Positions 52,056 to 61,203 of a stretch of DNA of 64,000 bases are shown here, one piece after another (position 1 is the stretch's first letter; each line of letters opens with the position of its first letter). A program made the translations under genes and the position numbers. Under the pieces are notes generated by a model. That model had not been told where the DNA came from and made no database searches. It was given only the letters and a program-made list of their open reading frames with translations. Origin of the DNA: Cladocopium goreaui (taxonomy: Eukaryota; Sar; Dinophyceae; Suessiales; Symbiodiniaceae); NCBI GenBank assembly GCA_947184155.2, contig CAMXCT020000904.1, forward strand, positions 1 through 64,000, written 5' to 3'.

Positions 52056-52137
52056 TTTCTTGTGTTGTTGATACATTCACCAACGGAAAATTGCTTTATG
52101 TCCTATTGTCGTGGGTTGAATTGCAACTTTTGCATGT
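52051..52137 (+). CDS. exon starting in the MITE-A terminus
   Basis: After ACCAGAG, GGT from the MITE and then ISCVVDTFTNGKLLYVLLSW, VELQLLH to donor GCAT|GTAAGA. The frame is open throughout. Confidence 0.47.
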
Positions 52138-52199
52138 AAGAGATTAATCTTGCTGTTTCAACAGGTTCCCATGTTTGTGGGCGTGTATATACATATATA

Positions 52200-52285
52200 T
52201 AATAATTATTATTATTAGTAGTAGTAGTAGTATTATTATTTTTTATTTTTATGTTTATTTTTATTTATTATTATTTTGTCAAGTG
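52200..52285. repeat. ATT/TAG triplet repeat
   Basis: AATAATTATTATTATT, (TAG)n and TTATTTTTA units. Confidence 0.85.
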
Positions 52286-52474
52286 AAACTACTTGGTTTT
52301 GATCTCCCCTGACATGTCAGTGGTCAACGGCCACAGCTACTGCTGAGATTTTGAGAAAGCGCCGGAGCCGCAACATGGGGCAGGCGCAGCTATGGATACG
52401 CCTGCAACCAACATCTGGGGATGGGTCAAAATAGGAATAGAATGGGAATATGCTGCTCACAATATGCTTGTAAT

Positions 52475-52560
52475 GTGGGTAAAACAATAATAAACAATCC
52501 CCCAAATCACCATAAAGTTGCATAAACCATTCCCAAACGGGTGGCTTATTATTGTTTTAC
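52475..52560. mobile_element. MITE-D copy
   Basis: GTGGGTAAAACAATAATAAA to GTGGCTTATTATTGTTTTAC, 86 bp. Pairs with 32487-32575. Confidence 0.8.
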
Positions 52561-52958
52561 GAAATGTTGGAATCTTCTGGAAATATGTGGGAATATACTA
52601 GAAATATTCCAAATATCATGGGAAGATTGCGAATATGATGGACAGATTGGGAATGTCATGGAGTTCTATGTGAATAGACTGGGAATTAAAAAAACGCCTC
52701 GGAACTAGAGACGTTAGTCACGTTAGTCGTTTTATCAGTATGAAATGTTTCACCTGCAGGCATGCACCAGTTTTCCTTGCTGGTTTCTCCTCTCAGATTG
52801 GTGGATTTTCAAGGACGTACAAGGTGTTTCCACCATCCCAGATGGGATGATGAAAAAACTCCACCAGAAACTCAGGCCATGCCATGTTTGTGGGAGAAAG
52901 CACTGGAGATCCTTCTGCTTTCATATCCCCATGTTTGGCGTTTGAAATCGTCTCATAG

Positions 52959-53045
52959 GTTTCCGAAAATGGTGGTACCCCAAATCATTCAAACTTAGCT
53001 GAAACCCATAGTTTTGGGATCCCTTATTTTTGGAAGCCTCCATAT
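52959..53045. mobile_element. MITE-E copy (diverged)
   Basis: GGTTTCCGAAAATGGTGGTA, CCCCAAATCATTCAAACTTA and TTTGGAAGCCTCCATATGG. Confidence 0.6.
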
Positions 53046-53157
53046 GGGTAAAAAATGGTAAAAATATGTGATGCAAATTCGGAACATCGACTCTTGGTCT
53101 TTAGCGTTGAACCATCTCACGTTTGAATCATCAAGTTTGTTTGACCCATAGTCATAT

Positions 53158-53306
53158 TGGTTAAATTATAAATTATCAATAATTATCACGACCTCACTGC
53201 GACCTCACTGCGACCTCACTGCGACCTCACTGGAATCATGGTTAGCAAGGGAAGTCATCCCCAAATGGCCTTAATTAAGATTAGTGAACTATTATAACTT
53301 ACCCAG
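53158..53306. mobile_element. MITE-C copy with internal triplication
   Basis: GGTTAAATTATAAATTATCA to ACTATTATAACTTACCCAG. GCGACCTCACT is present three times in tandem, where other copies have it once. Confidence 0.83.
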
Positions 53307-53328
53307 AATTATTGTATGACTTGTCCAG

Positions 53329-53423
53329 TAATGCGGGATACTCAGTCGAGAATTAAGACGAAGTCAGGTGTCTCAAAGCCTGAGGATGAGGCGGTTCTGG
53401 GCACCATCGACTATGTCATTTGA
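53329..53423 (+). CDS. terminal exon, unknown protein
   Basis: Acceptor GACTTGTCCAG. Reads MRDTQSRIKTKSGVSKPEDE, AVLGTIDYVI and TGA, about 62% GC3. It starts 22 bp after the MITE-C. Confidence 0.53.
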
Positions 53424-53585
53424 TGCAGGATGTTGTGCCATGTGATATGATATGATATGATATGATGTGATTTACTATAGTAAGTAAGAACTGAAAACAA
53501 AGAAGTAGATACTCGCAAGTATGGATGTCTTTTGTCATATGCATACAGAGTCTATGTGTGGCCGTACAAACAATGTGTTGGGGGA

Positions 53586-53747
53586 GTTCATGTGCTATCC
53601 ATCCGCCAGTATGCAGACATCCTTGGCGAGTCACGAGTCAACATTTCCGACAAGTTGCCAGTAAAGAGCCCTTGCCAGTCGAGTGCCAATATTATGACTG
53701 AAGTTGGCCGATCCATTGAGAACCAGGAGATATTGGTACTCCTCCTT
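53586..53747 (+). CDS. exon candidate, unknown protein
   Basis: Frame VHVLSIRQYADILGESRVNI, SDKLPVKSPCQSSANIMTEV, GRSIENQEILVLLLQ with G/C-biased third positions. The exact ends are not clear. TTG|GTACTC (53735) is a possible donor. Confidence 0.48.
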
Positions 53748-53916
53748 CAGAATCCCATCTTTTTTCACATGATGTTGCCACTTTTTCTGTGGTTCTTTCA
53801 TGGTTTTTCTTCCTAGTTTGCGGTTTCATGAGAGTTTTTTGTTCAGTTTTTCCCTTTTTTTCCCCATGTGTCCCCCGAAATCCACGGGCTAACCATGGTC
53901 GCCGCGAAGCCCCCAG

Positions 53917-53986
53917 GTAGACAGCTTCCAAGATTACAAAGCGCAGCTGCGGAAGGAAGTGTTGAATGCCCCAGCCACCGAGCGCG
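53917..53986 (+). CDS. internal exon, unknown protein
   Basis: Acceptor AAGCCCCCAG|G, donor CGCG|GTGTAG. Reads VDSFQDYKAQLRKEVLNAPA, TER with about 71% GC3. Clearly coding in composition. The frame remains open past the donor. Confidence 0.65.
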
Positions 53987-54033
53987 GTGTAGGTGCCATG
54001 GGATGCCATGGGGCCCTTGTGATATCCACTAAA

Positions 54034-54145
54034 TGGAGGCTTCCTAAGTCATGTGGGTACCCCCAGTTCTCATCCGTTTTAGTAGGATTTTCCATGATTT
54101 TCCACTATAAACCATCCATTTGGGGTACCTCCATCTATGGAAACC
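54034..54145. mobile_element. MITE-E copy
   Basis: TGGAGGCTTCCTAAGTCATG, GGGTACCCCCAGTTCTCATC, GGGGTACCTCCATCTATGGA. A 92-codon AT-rich frame follows at 54172-54450 without support. Confidence 0.75.
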
Positions 54146-54551
54146 ACGAAATAGCCATCAGTTAAATAGCCATGGAGAGATGGGTTGATGTTTTTCGGGG
54201 GTATGGCAAGCCCTACCTGGTTTTTCTAAATTCTTTTCGATGGTCATCCAGGCAGGTGTTGGACTTTATGGATCAACCCATGAGTCGTTTGCAGTGTCAA
54301 AGGACAGTGATGAGGCTTGGAATAGATATCCTGTTGATTATCAAACCAAGGGTGCATTCAATACATCAATTGCTAATGTTCATCGATTCACGCATTTGTA
54401 GACTATTATCAACCCTTATCAACCATCATATCCCCTTCCTATCCACGTGAAACATGTGGTTTCTGACCCTACAAGATGTTCCCACCCAGTTAAGTGCGTG
54501 TGGGTTTATAAACCCCATTTTACTAGGTAGTTCGATGAATATCTACCATAA

Positions 54552-54656
54552 CTGGCTGGTGATTTCAAAGATTGTGTATTTTCCATTTCATATATGGGAT
54601 AATTATTCCCATTGACGAACTCATTTTTTCAAGATGGTTATTGCACCACTAACCAG
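54552..54656. mobile_element. MITE-B copy
   Basis: CTGGCTGGTGATTTCAAAGA to TTGCACCACTAACCAG, 105 bp. Confidence 0.85.
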
Positions 54657-54660
54657 TTTA

Positions 54661-54730
54661 TTATTAACCATCATTAACCATCATTAACCATCTATAAACC
54701 ATATATTAACCATATATTAACCATCATAAA
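54661..54730. repeat. TTAACCATCA repeat
   Basis: ATTAACCATC units repeated with variations. Similar units recur at 55090-55130 and 55355-55430. Confidence 0.8.
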
Positions 54731-54735
54731 GAACC

Positions 54736-54978
54736 ATGTTTTTAGCCAAGCCAAATACACCAAGCAGATCCAAGCAGCCAGGCGCCTACATCCGCAGCTT
54801 GGAAGGTGAGTTGTGGGGCCGCGTGGTCTGCGACCAGGGCAGGTCTTGGCAGCTCGCCTCTGGCAGATTGGCCAGGAAGGAGACGCCCTGGTCGCAACCA
54901 GGGTGCGGTTTTGGTTCTTCGAAACCAGGGAGTTTTGACATGCGGAAAAAGCATGTTTTGGTACGTAATAGTACGTAA
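54736..54978 (+). CDS. GC-rich coding island, two possible exons
   Basis: One frame is open for 80 codons: PGAYIRSLEGELWGRVVCDQ, GRSWQLASGRLARKETPWSQ, about 67% GC3. Alternatively the perfect donor GGAAG|GTGAGT (54806) and acceptor TCTGGCAG (54868) define a 61-bp intron. The second exon then reads IGQEGDALVATRVRFWFFET, REF and TGA, about 70% GC3. Coding seems likely, the structure is unresolved. Confidence 0.52.
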   Translation: MFLAKPNTPSRSKQPGAYIRSLEGELWGRVVCDQGRSWQLASGRLARKETPWSQPGCGFGSSKPGSFDMRKKHVLVRNST

Positions 54979-54998
54979 TAGTACGTAATAGTACGTAG
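54961..54998. repeat. 10-bp tandem GTACGTAATA
   Basis: Nearly four copies. Confidence 0.93.
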
Positions 54999-55250
54999 TT
55001 TTACTGGACTTTGTTTTGGGGGATGATGTGAGTCCAAGTTGATTGTTTTGTTGGGGGAAATGAATCAAATTCATCAAAGTTCAAAATTAACAATCATGAA
55101 CCAACATTAACCATCATTAACCATTCATCAAAGTTCAATATGTCGAATCAATTTCTAGATTTCAAACAGCGAAGCAGATACCAAAGATTTCACCAGTAAT
55201 TCTCTCTGAGAATTCTCTGAGAAAACTCGATTTATGTAAATGAACCATAC

Positions 55251-55353
55251 CTGCTTGGTGGTTTGGAACATTTTTTCCCATCTATTGGGAATTTCATCAT
55301 CCCAACTGACAAACTCATATTTTTCAGAGGGGTAGGGCTCAACCACCAACCAG
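55251..55353. mobile_element. MITE-B copy with ATAC target duplication
   Basis: CTGCTTGGTGGTTTGGAACA to GCTCAACCACCAACCAG, ATAC at both sides. A stray end GCCACCAACCAG lies at 55450-55461. Confidence 0.9.
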
Positions 55354-55690
55354 ATACAATATTAACCATCATTAACCATATAATAGCCATTAATATTAAC
55401 CATATATTAACCAGGTATATTAACCAACCAATAGTAGGTAGGTGGCTCAGCCACCAACCAGATATCGTTTCCCATCATGGTGATTTTACCGATGGAAATC
55501 ACGGAGATTGAGAGCTGAGACGTGATCCAAGACGTGCGTGCCTGCTATGAGTAACTCGCAAGGCCATAAAAAGATAGGAAAGTCATTGGGATCTTACCCA
55601 AGATAGTGGTCGTAAATCATGGGAATTATATGGAATGATCACGTTTCTATCTTACTAAAGGGTGATTTATGTTATATGTTTTTTCCTCAG

Positions 55691-55801
55691 GAATGGTTTG
55701 TCTTACAGCTGGTGAAATCAGGCTTAAGCCATCTATTCTTCGACTCCATTCACGCAGGGGATACGACCACGGGACCACTAGGGGGGAATCTACATCCATA
55801 A
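55691..55801 (+). CDS. terminal exon, unknown protein
   Basis: Acceptor GTTTTTTCCTCAG|G. Reads EWFVLQLVKSGLSHLFFDSI, HAGDTTTGPLGGNLHP and TAA. A second frame from the same acceptor ends at the good donor ACCAAG|GTAGGA (55827). Frame choice uncertain. Confidence 0.5.
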   Translation, partial: EWFVLQLVKSGLSHLFFDSIHAGDTTTGPLGGNLHP

Positions 55802-56009
55802 ATCCCAGCTGTTTTGATGTGACCAAGGTAGGAAGGCTTTTGAGCCAGAGCCAGAGCCAGAAATGACTGTTTTGAAGACTGTGTTCGATCATGTTCGATT
55901 AAAAACAAGCCGTAGACGTTGTAGAAAGACCCTAGAAGTTGCGCTCCCCATTCAAGCTTGGGCTCATGAGCCAAGAAGGTTGGCCACCTAGACAATTGCA
56001 GTAACTGAG

Positions 56010-56094
56010 GAACGAAGGGAAAGTCTGGGTGTTTGAGAACCCCAACGCCATCAGGGCGGCGTTGCACGAGGTTTTGCTGGTTATGGGAATGTAA
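56010..56094 (+). CDS. terminal exon, unknown protein
   Basis: After GTAACTGAG|G it reads NEGKVWVFENPNAIRAALHE, VLLVMGM and TAA, with about 79% GC3. Strong coding composition. An antisense 136-codon frame covers the region without such bias. Upstream, 55900-55992 carries another open + frame (TLEVALPIQAWAHEPRRL). Confidence 0.65.
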
Positions 56095-56284
56095 TGGGAA
56101 TATCATCGGATATCGAACCAACATATATGATTTGGGGTTGTCTGAAATGGTGGTGGTCAACTGTTTAAGCCCCCAAAATTGACCCTTTAATACGGAAAAT
56201 GATGAGTAACTAGTGGATGAAATTGGGTATCCATGGCTGTCCTATTTTTAGACCAACCCACATGGCTTTGAGACAAAAAAAGAC

Positions 56285-56362
56285 ATGTCCTTCTTTGAGG
56301 GTCACACTCCCAAGATGCCCAAGCTCAACCGCCGATACAAGATGTTCCAAGGTTCCAAGTGG
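56285..56362 (+). CDS. exon, basic N-terminal-like peptide
   Basis: ATG in AGACATGTCC, then SFFEGHTPKMPKLNRRYKMF, QGSKW to donor AGTGG|GTGACA, about 70% GC3. Could be a first exon. The frame is also open 12 bp upstream. Confidence 0.63.
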
Positions 56363-56392
56363 GTGACATGTTTCAAAAAGTCTTGTACAGTA

Positions 56393-56513
56393 TATGGATG
56401 TTTCCTAAAATGGGGGTACCCCCAGTTCTCATCCATTTTAAATCATTTTAGTAGGATCTTCCTTATAAACCATCCATTTGGGGGGTACCTTCATTTTAGG
56501 AAACCTCCGTATG
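56393..56513. mobile_element. MITE-E copy, best preserved
   Basis: GATGTTTCCTAAAATGGGGG, then GTACCCCCAGTTCTCATCC, and GTACCTTCATTTTAGGAAAC at the right. TIRs match over about 25 bp. Confidence 0.85.
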
Positions 56514-56518
56514 TGTGA

Positions 56519-56677
56519 GTGGAAAAAATCCGAGGTCCGGAATATTTCACGACCCGGCAATGGTCTTTTGGATTTCAGGTTCATCCCAAAATTAGCCCAA
56601 TTGGACTACTGAATGTTGGGTTCACCGAACCCAGTACATCCCAGATGGGTGCTTTGCAAGATGAAATCCGGATTACC
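56519..56677 (+). CDS. exon candidate, unknown
   Basis: Open for more than 50 codons: KIRGPEYFTTRQWSFGFQVH, PKISPIGLLNVGFTEPSTSQ, MGALQDE. An acceptor TTGGATTTCAG (56579) is in frame. GC3 is only about 40%. Confidence 0.4.
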
Positions 56678-56837
56678 ATAGATTACATTATATGATATTA
56701 TATATATATACACAATTATATATATATATCCATCCAACTGAATCTATCTATCTATATCTACAGATATCTATACATTATGTATATATCTATTATTCATTGC
56801 TATATGATATATGTCGCTTCACGGCGGTTTACCACAG

Positions 56838-56981
56838 CGCTATATGATGTTTGTCGCCTTGTCACAAGGCTCCCAAAGTGGTGCCAGAAGTGACCAGGCA
56901 AACACTCCGCCATGGCGGCGCGACTGTTGGTGGATGAAGCTAATTCAGCTATGTTTAAGGAGGAATATCATACATGTTTAA
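56838..56981 (+). CDS. exon candidate, unknown
   Basis: Acceptor GTTTACCACAG, then YMMFVALSQGSQSGARSDQA, NTPPWRRDCWWMK. A rival start CCATGGCGG at 56912 opens AARLLVDEANSAMFKEEY. Which is used is unclear. Confidence 0.43.
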   Translation, partial: RYMMFVALSQGSQSGARSDQANTPPWRRDCWWMKLIQLCLRRNIIHV

Positions 56982-57480
56982 TATATATATATATACATAT
57001 TAATTATTGCATATTTATATATATATACACACATATTGGATATGTACATATATATATATATATCATACACATATGTTATATTATACTATACTATATTATG
57101 TTATATTAGTATATTAGATTAGATTATATTAGATTAGATCATTTTAGATTATGTTACATTATTTTATGTTATTTTATATTATACTATATTGTTTTATATT
57201 GTATTTTACTACATTGTGTGTATATTATACTGTACTTGATTACATTACATTACATTATACATTATATTATATGTATATATTTTATGTAACTAGTATGTGT
57301 ATATATATATATTATGTGTATACGTGTATATAGAGAGAGATAGAGAGAACATTATATGCATATATCTTATATATATTGTGTATGTATCTTATATATATAT
57401 ACATATGTATGTTTGTATCTATATATATACCATATTATGTACATATACATATATATATATATGTATATACAAAGGTGGTG
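56970..57480. repeat. TA-rich microsatellite block
   Basis: Over 500 bp of ATATATAC, TTATATTAGATTAGA and TATGTATC runs with no coding signal. Confidence 0.88.
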
Positions 57481-57508
57481 TGTATTCTATATTTGTTTGT
57501 TGAAGCAG

Positions 57509-57563
57509 TATGAAAGGTTTGCCACGGTTCTACTGGGAGAGTTCAGCACTTGGCCATTCACAG
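57509..57563 (+). CDS. short exon candidate
   Basis: Acceptor GTTGAAGCAG, donor TTCACAG|GTGATC. It reads YERFATVLLGEFSTWPFT. Unspliced it continues GDHERVDR to TGA. Confidence 0.45.
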
Positions 57564-57827
57564 GTGATCACGAGCGCGTGGATCGATGAATTGGGGGGCC
57601 ATTTAAAGCCATAGGGAAGTGAAACCATGTGCGGAGATCATGTGTTGATGTGTCAAAATGTGATCTCTGATGTGAACAAGCCATTCACATCATGAAACAT
57701 CCCAATTTTAAAGCCATTTTAAGCAGTTCATGAGGTGCTTCATGTGTTCCATGTTCATCTCCAATTGTGATGATCCTATCAAAAGTTTGATCCCACTATA
57801 GAAATCTCATGAAATCCCCATGTGTTG

Positions 57828-57887
57828 ATGGCCGCTGTTCCATCCTCCGAACGGTTCAAGGCGCCTCACAAGAAAGGAGCCGTCTCG
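57828..57887 (+). CDS. possible first exon
   Basis: ATG in TTGATGGCC, exactly 20 codons (AAVPSSERFKAPHKKGAVS), donor GTCTCG|GTAGCG. High GC3. Basic N-terminus. Unspliced it continues open for 11 more codons. Confidence 0.47.
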
Positions 57888-58071
57888 GTAGCGCACAACA
57901 CGTGCTGCCTTTGGCTTAATGGTGTTTTCTAAAATTGGAACTCCAAAATCATCCAAAATCCCATGATTTATCATCATTTATCCCTTTCCAAAGTCTTCGA
58001 AAAACTGCAGAAAGTGAATCCTACCAGCTTCAAGGCAATCATCAAAAAAGGGGGAAAACGTTCACGGCCAG

Positions 58072-58196
58072 GTTAGTGGACAAATCTACATTTCGCATCT
58101 CTCCCGCTCGCCGCTCTCCGGTTTATGCCATGCGGGTGACCAGCTATGCGTCCTGGACGCTATGGGCGCTGTACGCAAACCTCTTGGTGGTTCAAA
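58072..58196 (+). CDS. internal exon with hydrophobic stretch
   Basis: Acceptor TTCACGGCCAG|G, donor TCAAA|GTGAGA. Reads LVDKSTFRISPARRSPVYAM, RVTSYASWTLWALYANLLVV with about 70% GC3 in the second part. The same CCAG|GTTAGT could instead be a donor for an upstream frame (VFEKLQKVNPTSFKAIIKKG, 57983-58071). Confidence 0.58.
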
Positions 58197-58549
58197 GTGA
58201 GACCGTGCCTGTGAGCGTTTGGATGCGGGGATGGAGGCATTCTGTATCCACTGTTCTTCCGTGTGATTCATATGTGTTTTCAACCCCTAGATGGTAATTT
58301 GGGTTTTGCAAATGTTATAAATGTTTACAACCCGAAATGATCTTGGTAGAGATTTTTTTTTGGTGGGTGCGAATTGTTTCTAACCCCATAATTTACAACC
58401 CCAAATGGTAATTTTGGGTTGGGAATGGTTTATGGCGGTTTATGTATGCTTATGCTTTGAATTTACCCCAGATAGGTTTTTTTCGCATGGTTCGAGTCAT
58501 TCGGGCACCGACTAAGTTAGCAATTTCAGTGGTTCCAATAATTTTGACC

Positions 58550-58679
58550 TACTGTGGATGGAAGAAATCCTGCACCAGTTGGTAACTATTGGCAACTATG
58601 AATCACTGTAGATAATGGGATTATAGTGGGATGTTTACCATTTCCCAACTGGTGCAGGAATTCGCAACCATCCACAGTA
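58550..58679. mobile_element. MITE-F copy, intact
   Basis: TACTGTGGATGGAAGAAATC and CCTGCACCAGTTGG pair with CCAACTGGTGCAGGAATTCG and CAACCATCCACAGTA. 130 bp. Confidence 0.82.
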
Positions 58680-59158
58680 TGTCCAGAGAGTAGGTCGATA
58701 CCCATTATTAAAGGGATAAATTTAATACCAACAACAATGGGGATACTCAGGAACGGTGGGTATGTGGAGCATATTGGGATGACAGGGATGTGTCAACAGC
58801 GATCTTACAATAAAAGTGCAGGGTTTACATGGGATTTGGATGGAGGGGTTGGGTATGAAAAGGTTGAGACAGGGACCATGCAAAGTTGTGATATGCTCAG
58901 ACATTCTACCATTTTACAGTTGGATCGTAGTTCTTCCAGCTGTTTGAAAGCTATCGTTCTACCTACCCTGATCATATGTTGTCCAGTGTAGTTTGCCAAT
59001 ATGTAGATATCCAGATAACTTACTTGCTATGCTGTGACATGGGTAGATGGATAGATGTGTACGTATTTACGTATGTACATCTGCACATGTACATTAGCAT
59101 GATTTTGTACGCTGTGTATTCCAATTTGTAGTCTAAGTCTAAATGTATCCATATTAGC

Positions 59159-59443
59159 ATGCTGAGACTGAAAGAGCCAGTAGAATTGGTGACTCTTCTG
59201 CAGACCCTTGATCTTCCGATTGAAAATACGGTATTTCAGATTCTCGATTCTCGATTCGCCTATGGGACCATTGGGTATGGTAATTTCTATCGTTTGACCC
59301 CATTTTTTGCCCATCCTGACTTAAGTCAGACTTCGGAACACCAGATGGTTGGTATAGTCGATCATCCGAAACATGGCTTGTTGCTGACTAGTCATGCTGT
59401 GTCTGATATAAAAAAGGGTAAACTCCATGAAAATCACTACTAA
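59159..59443 (+). CDS. 94-codon reading frame, unknown
   Basis: ATG then LRLKEPVELVTLLQTLDLPI, ENTVFQILDSRFAYGTIGYG, QMVGIVDHPKHGLLLTSHAV. Long for its surroundings but AT-rich at third positions. A possible donor AAAGG|GTAAAC lies at 59418. A 121-codon frame precedes it at 58626-58991 with similar weakness. Confidence 0.4.
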   Translation: MLRLKEPVELVTLLQTLDLPIENTVFQILDSRFAYGTIGYGNFYRLTPFFAHPDLSQTSEHQMVGIVDHPKHGLLLTSHAVSDIKKGKLHENHY

Positions 59444-59509
59444 AAACGAGGGAATACGATGATGTTTTCCATGATGTTTTGCATCAAGATTTGGGGTACC
59501 CCATGTTAG

Positions 59510-59589
59510 CCAAGTGGACACGATCCTATTGAGATTCCACCGGGAGTGATGATTCTCTTCTTGGAGATGGTCAAATGCGATACCCTCTG
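59510..59589 (+). CDS. exon ending in the MITE-A terminus
   Basis: Acceptor CCCATGTTAG. Reads PSGHDPIEIPPGVMILFLEM, VKCDTL, ending at the MITE donor CTCTG|GTAATT. In phase with 59681-59717. Confidence 0.48.
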
Positions 59590-59684
59590 GTAATTTAACG
59601 TAGCTATGGAAAATCACCATTTTTGATGGGAAAACTCACTATAAATGGCCATTTGCAATAGCTATGTTAGTTTACCAGAGGGTA
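59581..59684. mobile_element. MITE-A copy, candidate intron
   Basis: TACCCTCTGGTAATTTAACG to AGTTTACCAGAGGGTA, 104 bp. GTAATT to ACCAGAG would be a 91-bp intron lying wholly inside the element. Confidence 0.92.
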
Positions 59685-59717
59685 TTCTCTCTGCTCAGCT
59701 TTTTTGGTGTGACATAG
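59681..59717 (+). CDS. short terminal exon after MITE-A
   Basis: After ACCAGAG it completes a Trp codon and reads VFSLLSFFGVT and TAG, in phase with 59510-59589. Confidence 0.4.
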
Positions 59718-59904
59718 AATGTTGATTTGCCCAGACATACATGTAATGCATGTATGAAAAAAATCGATATGCATACATATATTTTTTGAAGGCCGCTATA
59801 CATTTTCCATCATGCATCCTTTGTAGAACTTGTTGAATGTTGTTGTGCTACATACATATATGTATATAGTATATATGTTGATGTGTACATATATATATGT
59901 GTGT

Positions 59905-60004
59905 GTGGTTGGTGGTTTGGAACAGTTTTGATTTTTCCCAATAGTTGGGATGATGATCCAATCTGACTTTCATATTTTTCAGAGGGGTTGAAACCACCAG
60001 CCAG
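59905..60004. mobile_element. MITE-B copy adjoining an exon
   Basis: TGGTTGGTGGTTTGGAACAG (first C lost in a TG run) to GAAACCACCAGCCAG. The right-terminal CAG is directly followed by a coding frame. Confidence 0.85.
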
Positions 60005-60076
60005 GTATTGAGCGACGCCGACCTCTTAAGCCTCATGCAGCAGAGAGAGGTGCGGCGCTTCCAACAGCCTGAGTAG
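60005..60076 (+). CDS. terminal exon starting exactly at MITE-B
   Basis: First base after the MITE CAGCCAG|G. Reads VLSDADLLSLMQQREVRRFQ, QPE and TAG with about 80% GC3, in AT-rich surroundings. Charged helix. The MITE terminus is the only reasonable acceptor. Confidence 0.68.
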   Translation, partial: VLSDADLLSLMQQREVRRFQQPE

Positions 60077-60079
60077 AAT

Positions 60080-60300
60080 TATTGATGGATTGTAGTTGTT
60101 AATGGTTATATCAATAGTTAATGGTTAATCAATAGTTATATAAAGTTATGTTATGATGGATTGTAATTGTTAACCATTACTATGTTTTTGATGGATTAGT
60201 AATGGTTATATAAAGTTAATCAATAATTAATCATGATTAATATCAAGGGTTAAAATGTTGGTGACTAGTAGTTGACAACAGGGAATAAGTATTGATGTCA
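60080..60300. repeat. low-complexity TTAATGGTTA/ATCAATAGTTA region
   Basis: GATGGATTGTAATTGTTAA-type units and TAATGGTTATATAAAGTTA recur loosely. No gene seen from 60080 to 60480. Confidence 0.65.
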
Positions 60301-60572
60301 ATATAATGCTTTATATGATATCCTCGATGGTTCATGGTGTAATTGACCACTAATATCCATAGTTCATATGGTTAATAATAGTTTATGACTATGGATGGAT
60401 CCTGGATGTTGATATAATATTATATACATAGCATATTGTATACATAGCATATATACGTATGTTAGTGGATTAGGTTTTGTCATTAGTGGATACCCTGGGG
60501 TTTATTTCAACATGTCGATATGAAAACCTGTAGTTTTCTGATAAGAAGCTGGGGAACAGACAACTCTAGGAT

Positions 60573-60688
60573 TACCCTCTGGTAAAAGTAAAAACAGTTT
60601 GCGAACTGTAAAATCACCATTGTTTATATGGGTAAATCAACTATAAATGTGCCATTGAAACAATGGCTATGTTAAATTACCAATTAGC
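60573..60688. mobile_element. MITE-A copy with decayed right end
   Basis: TACCCTCTGGTAAAAGTAAA to GTTAAATTACCAATTAGCA. The flanking frames HVDMKTCSFLIRSWGTDNSR and MGVHGFDKDRMTSLSP join in phase from CTCTG|GTAAAA to CAATTAG|. Confidence 0.8.
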
Positions 60689-60944
60689 ATGGGTGTACAT
60701 GGTTTTGATAAAGATAGAATGACATCTTTAAGTCCATGTCTTTGCCATCTTGACGGGATGTAGCAAGCTACAAACTGTTACAAGCTACAAGAACAAATGC
60801 AGGGTATCTACTACAGGATGTCACCATGAATTGGGGATGGCTTAGCCTGCAAAGAATTGGATAAAACAAGGGGCTAAAACAAGCTGACATGAGGACAAAG
60901 CAATACAAAGCCAATAAAAGCGGAATGTTAAGCAATAAAAATGC

Positions 60945-61061
60945 TAACCTCTGGTAATTCAACATAGCTATGGAAAATCACCATGTCTAATAGGTAAATC
61001 ATCATAAACCACCTATTTCTACTGGCCATTTTCCAGAGTTATTTTAAAGAACCAGAGGGTA
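60945..61061. mobile_element. MITE-A copy
   Basis: TAACCTCTGGTAATTCAACA to AAAGAACCAGAGGGTA. Downstream 61062-61168 is open in more than one frame up to donor TGCAG|GTAGTG (e.g. TLEILAVQLAICVLSTVVRI). Confidence 0.85.
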
Positions 61062-61203
61062 ATCAAGGAAAAGCACATGTGCATCAAACGACAACGACAC
61101 TGGAGATCTTGGCCGTCCAACTTGCCATTTGCGTCTTATCCACAGTGGTCAGAATCATCTGCAGGTAGTGTGGGCATTAAAATTCACAAGATATTTGGAC
61201 GTA

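Noticed and set aside
55750..56160. 136-codon antisense frame
   Set aside because: Shadow of the + exon at 56010-56094, whose GC3 bias is clear. The antisense frame has none.
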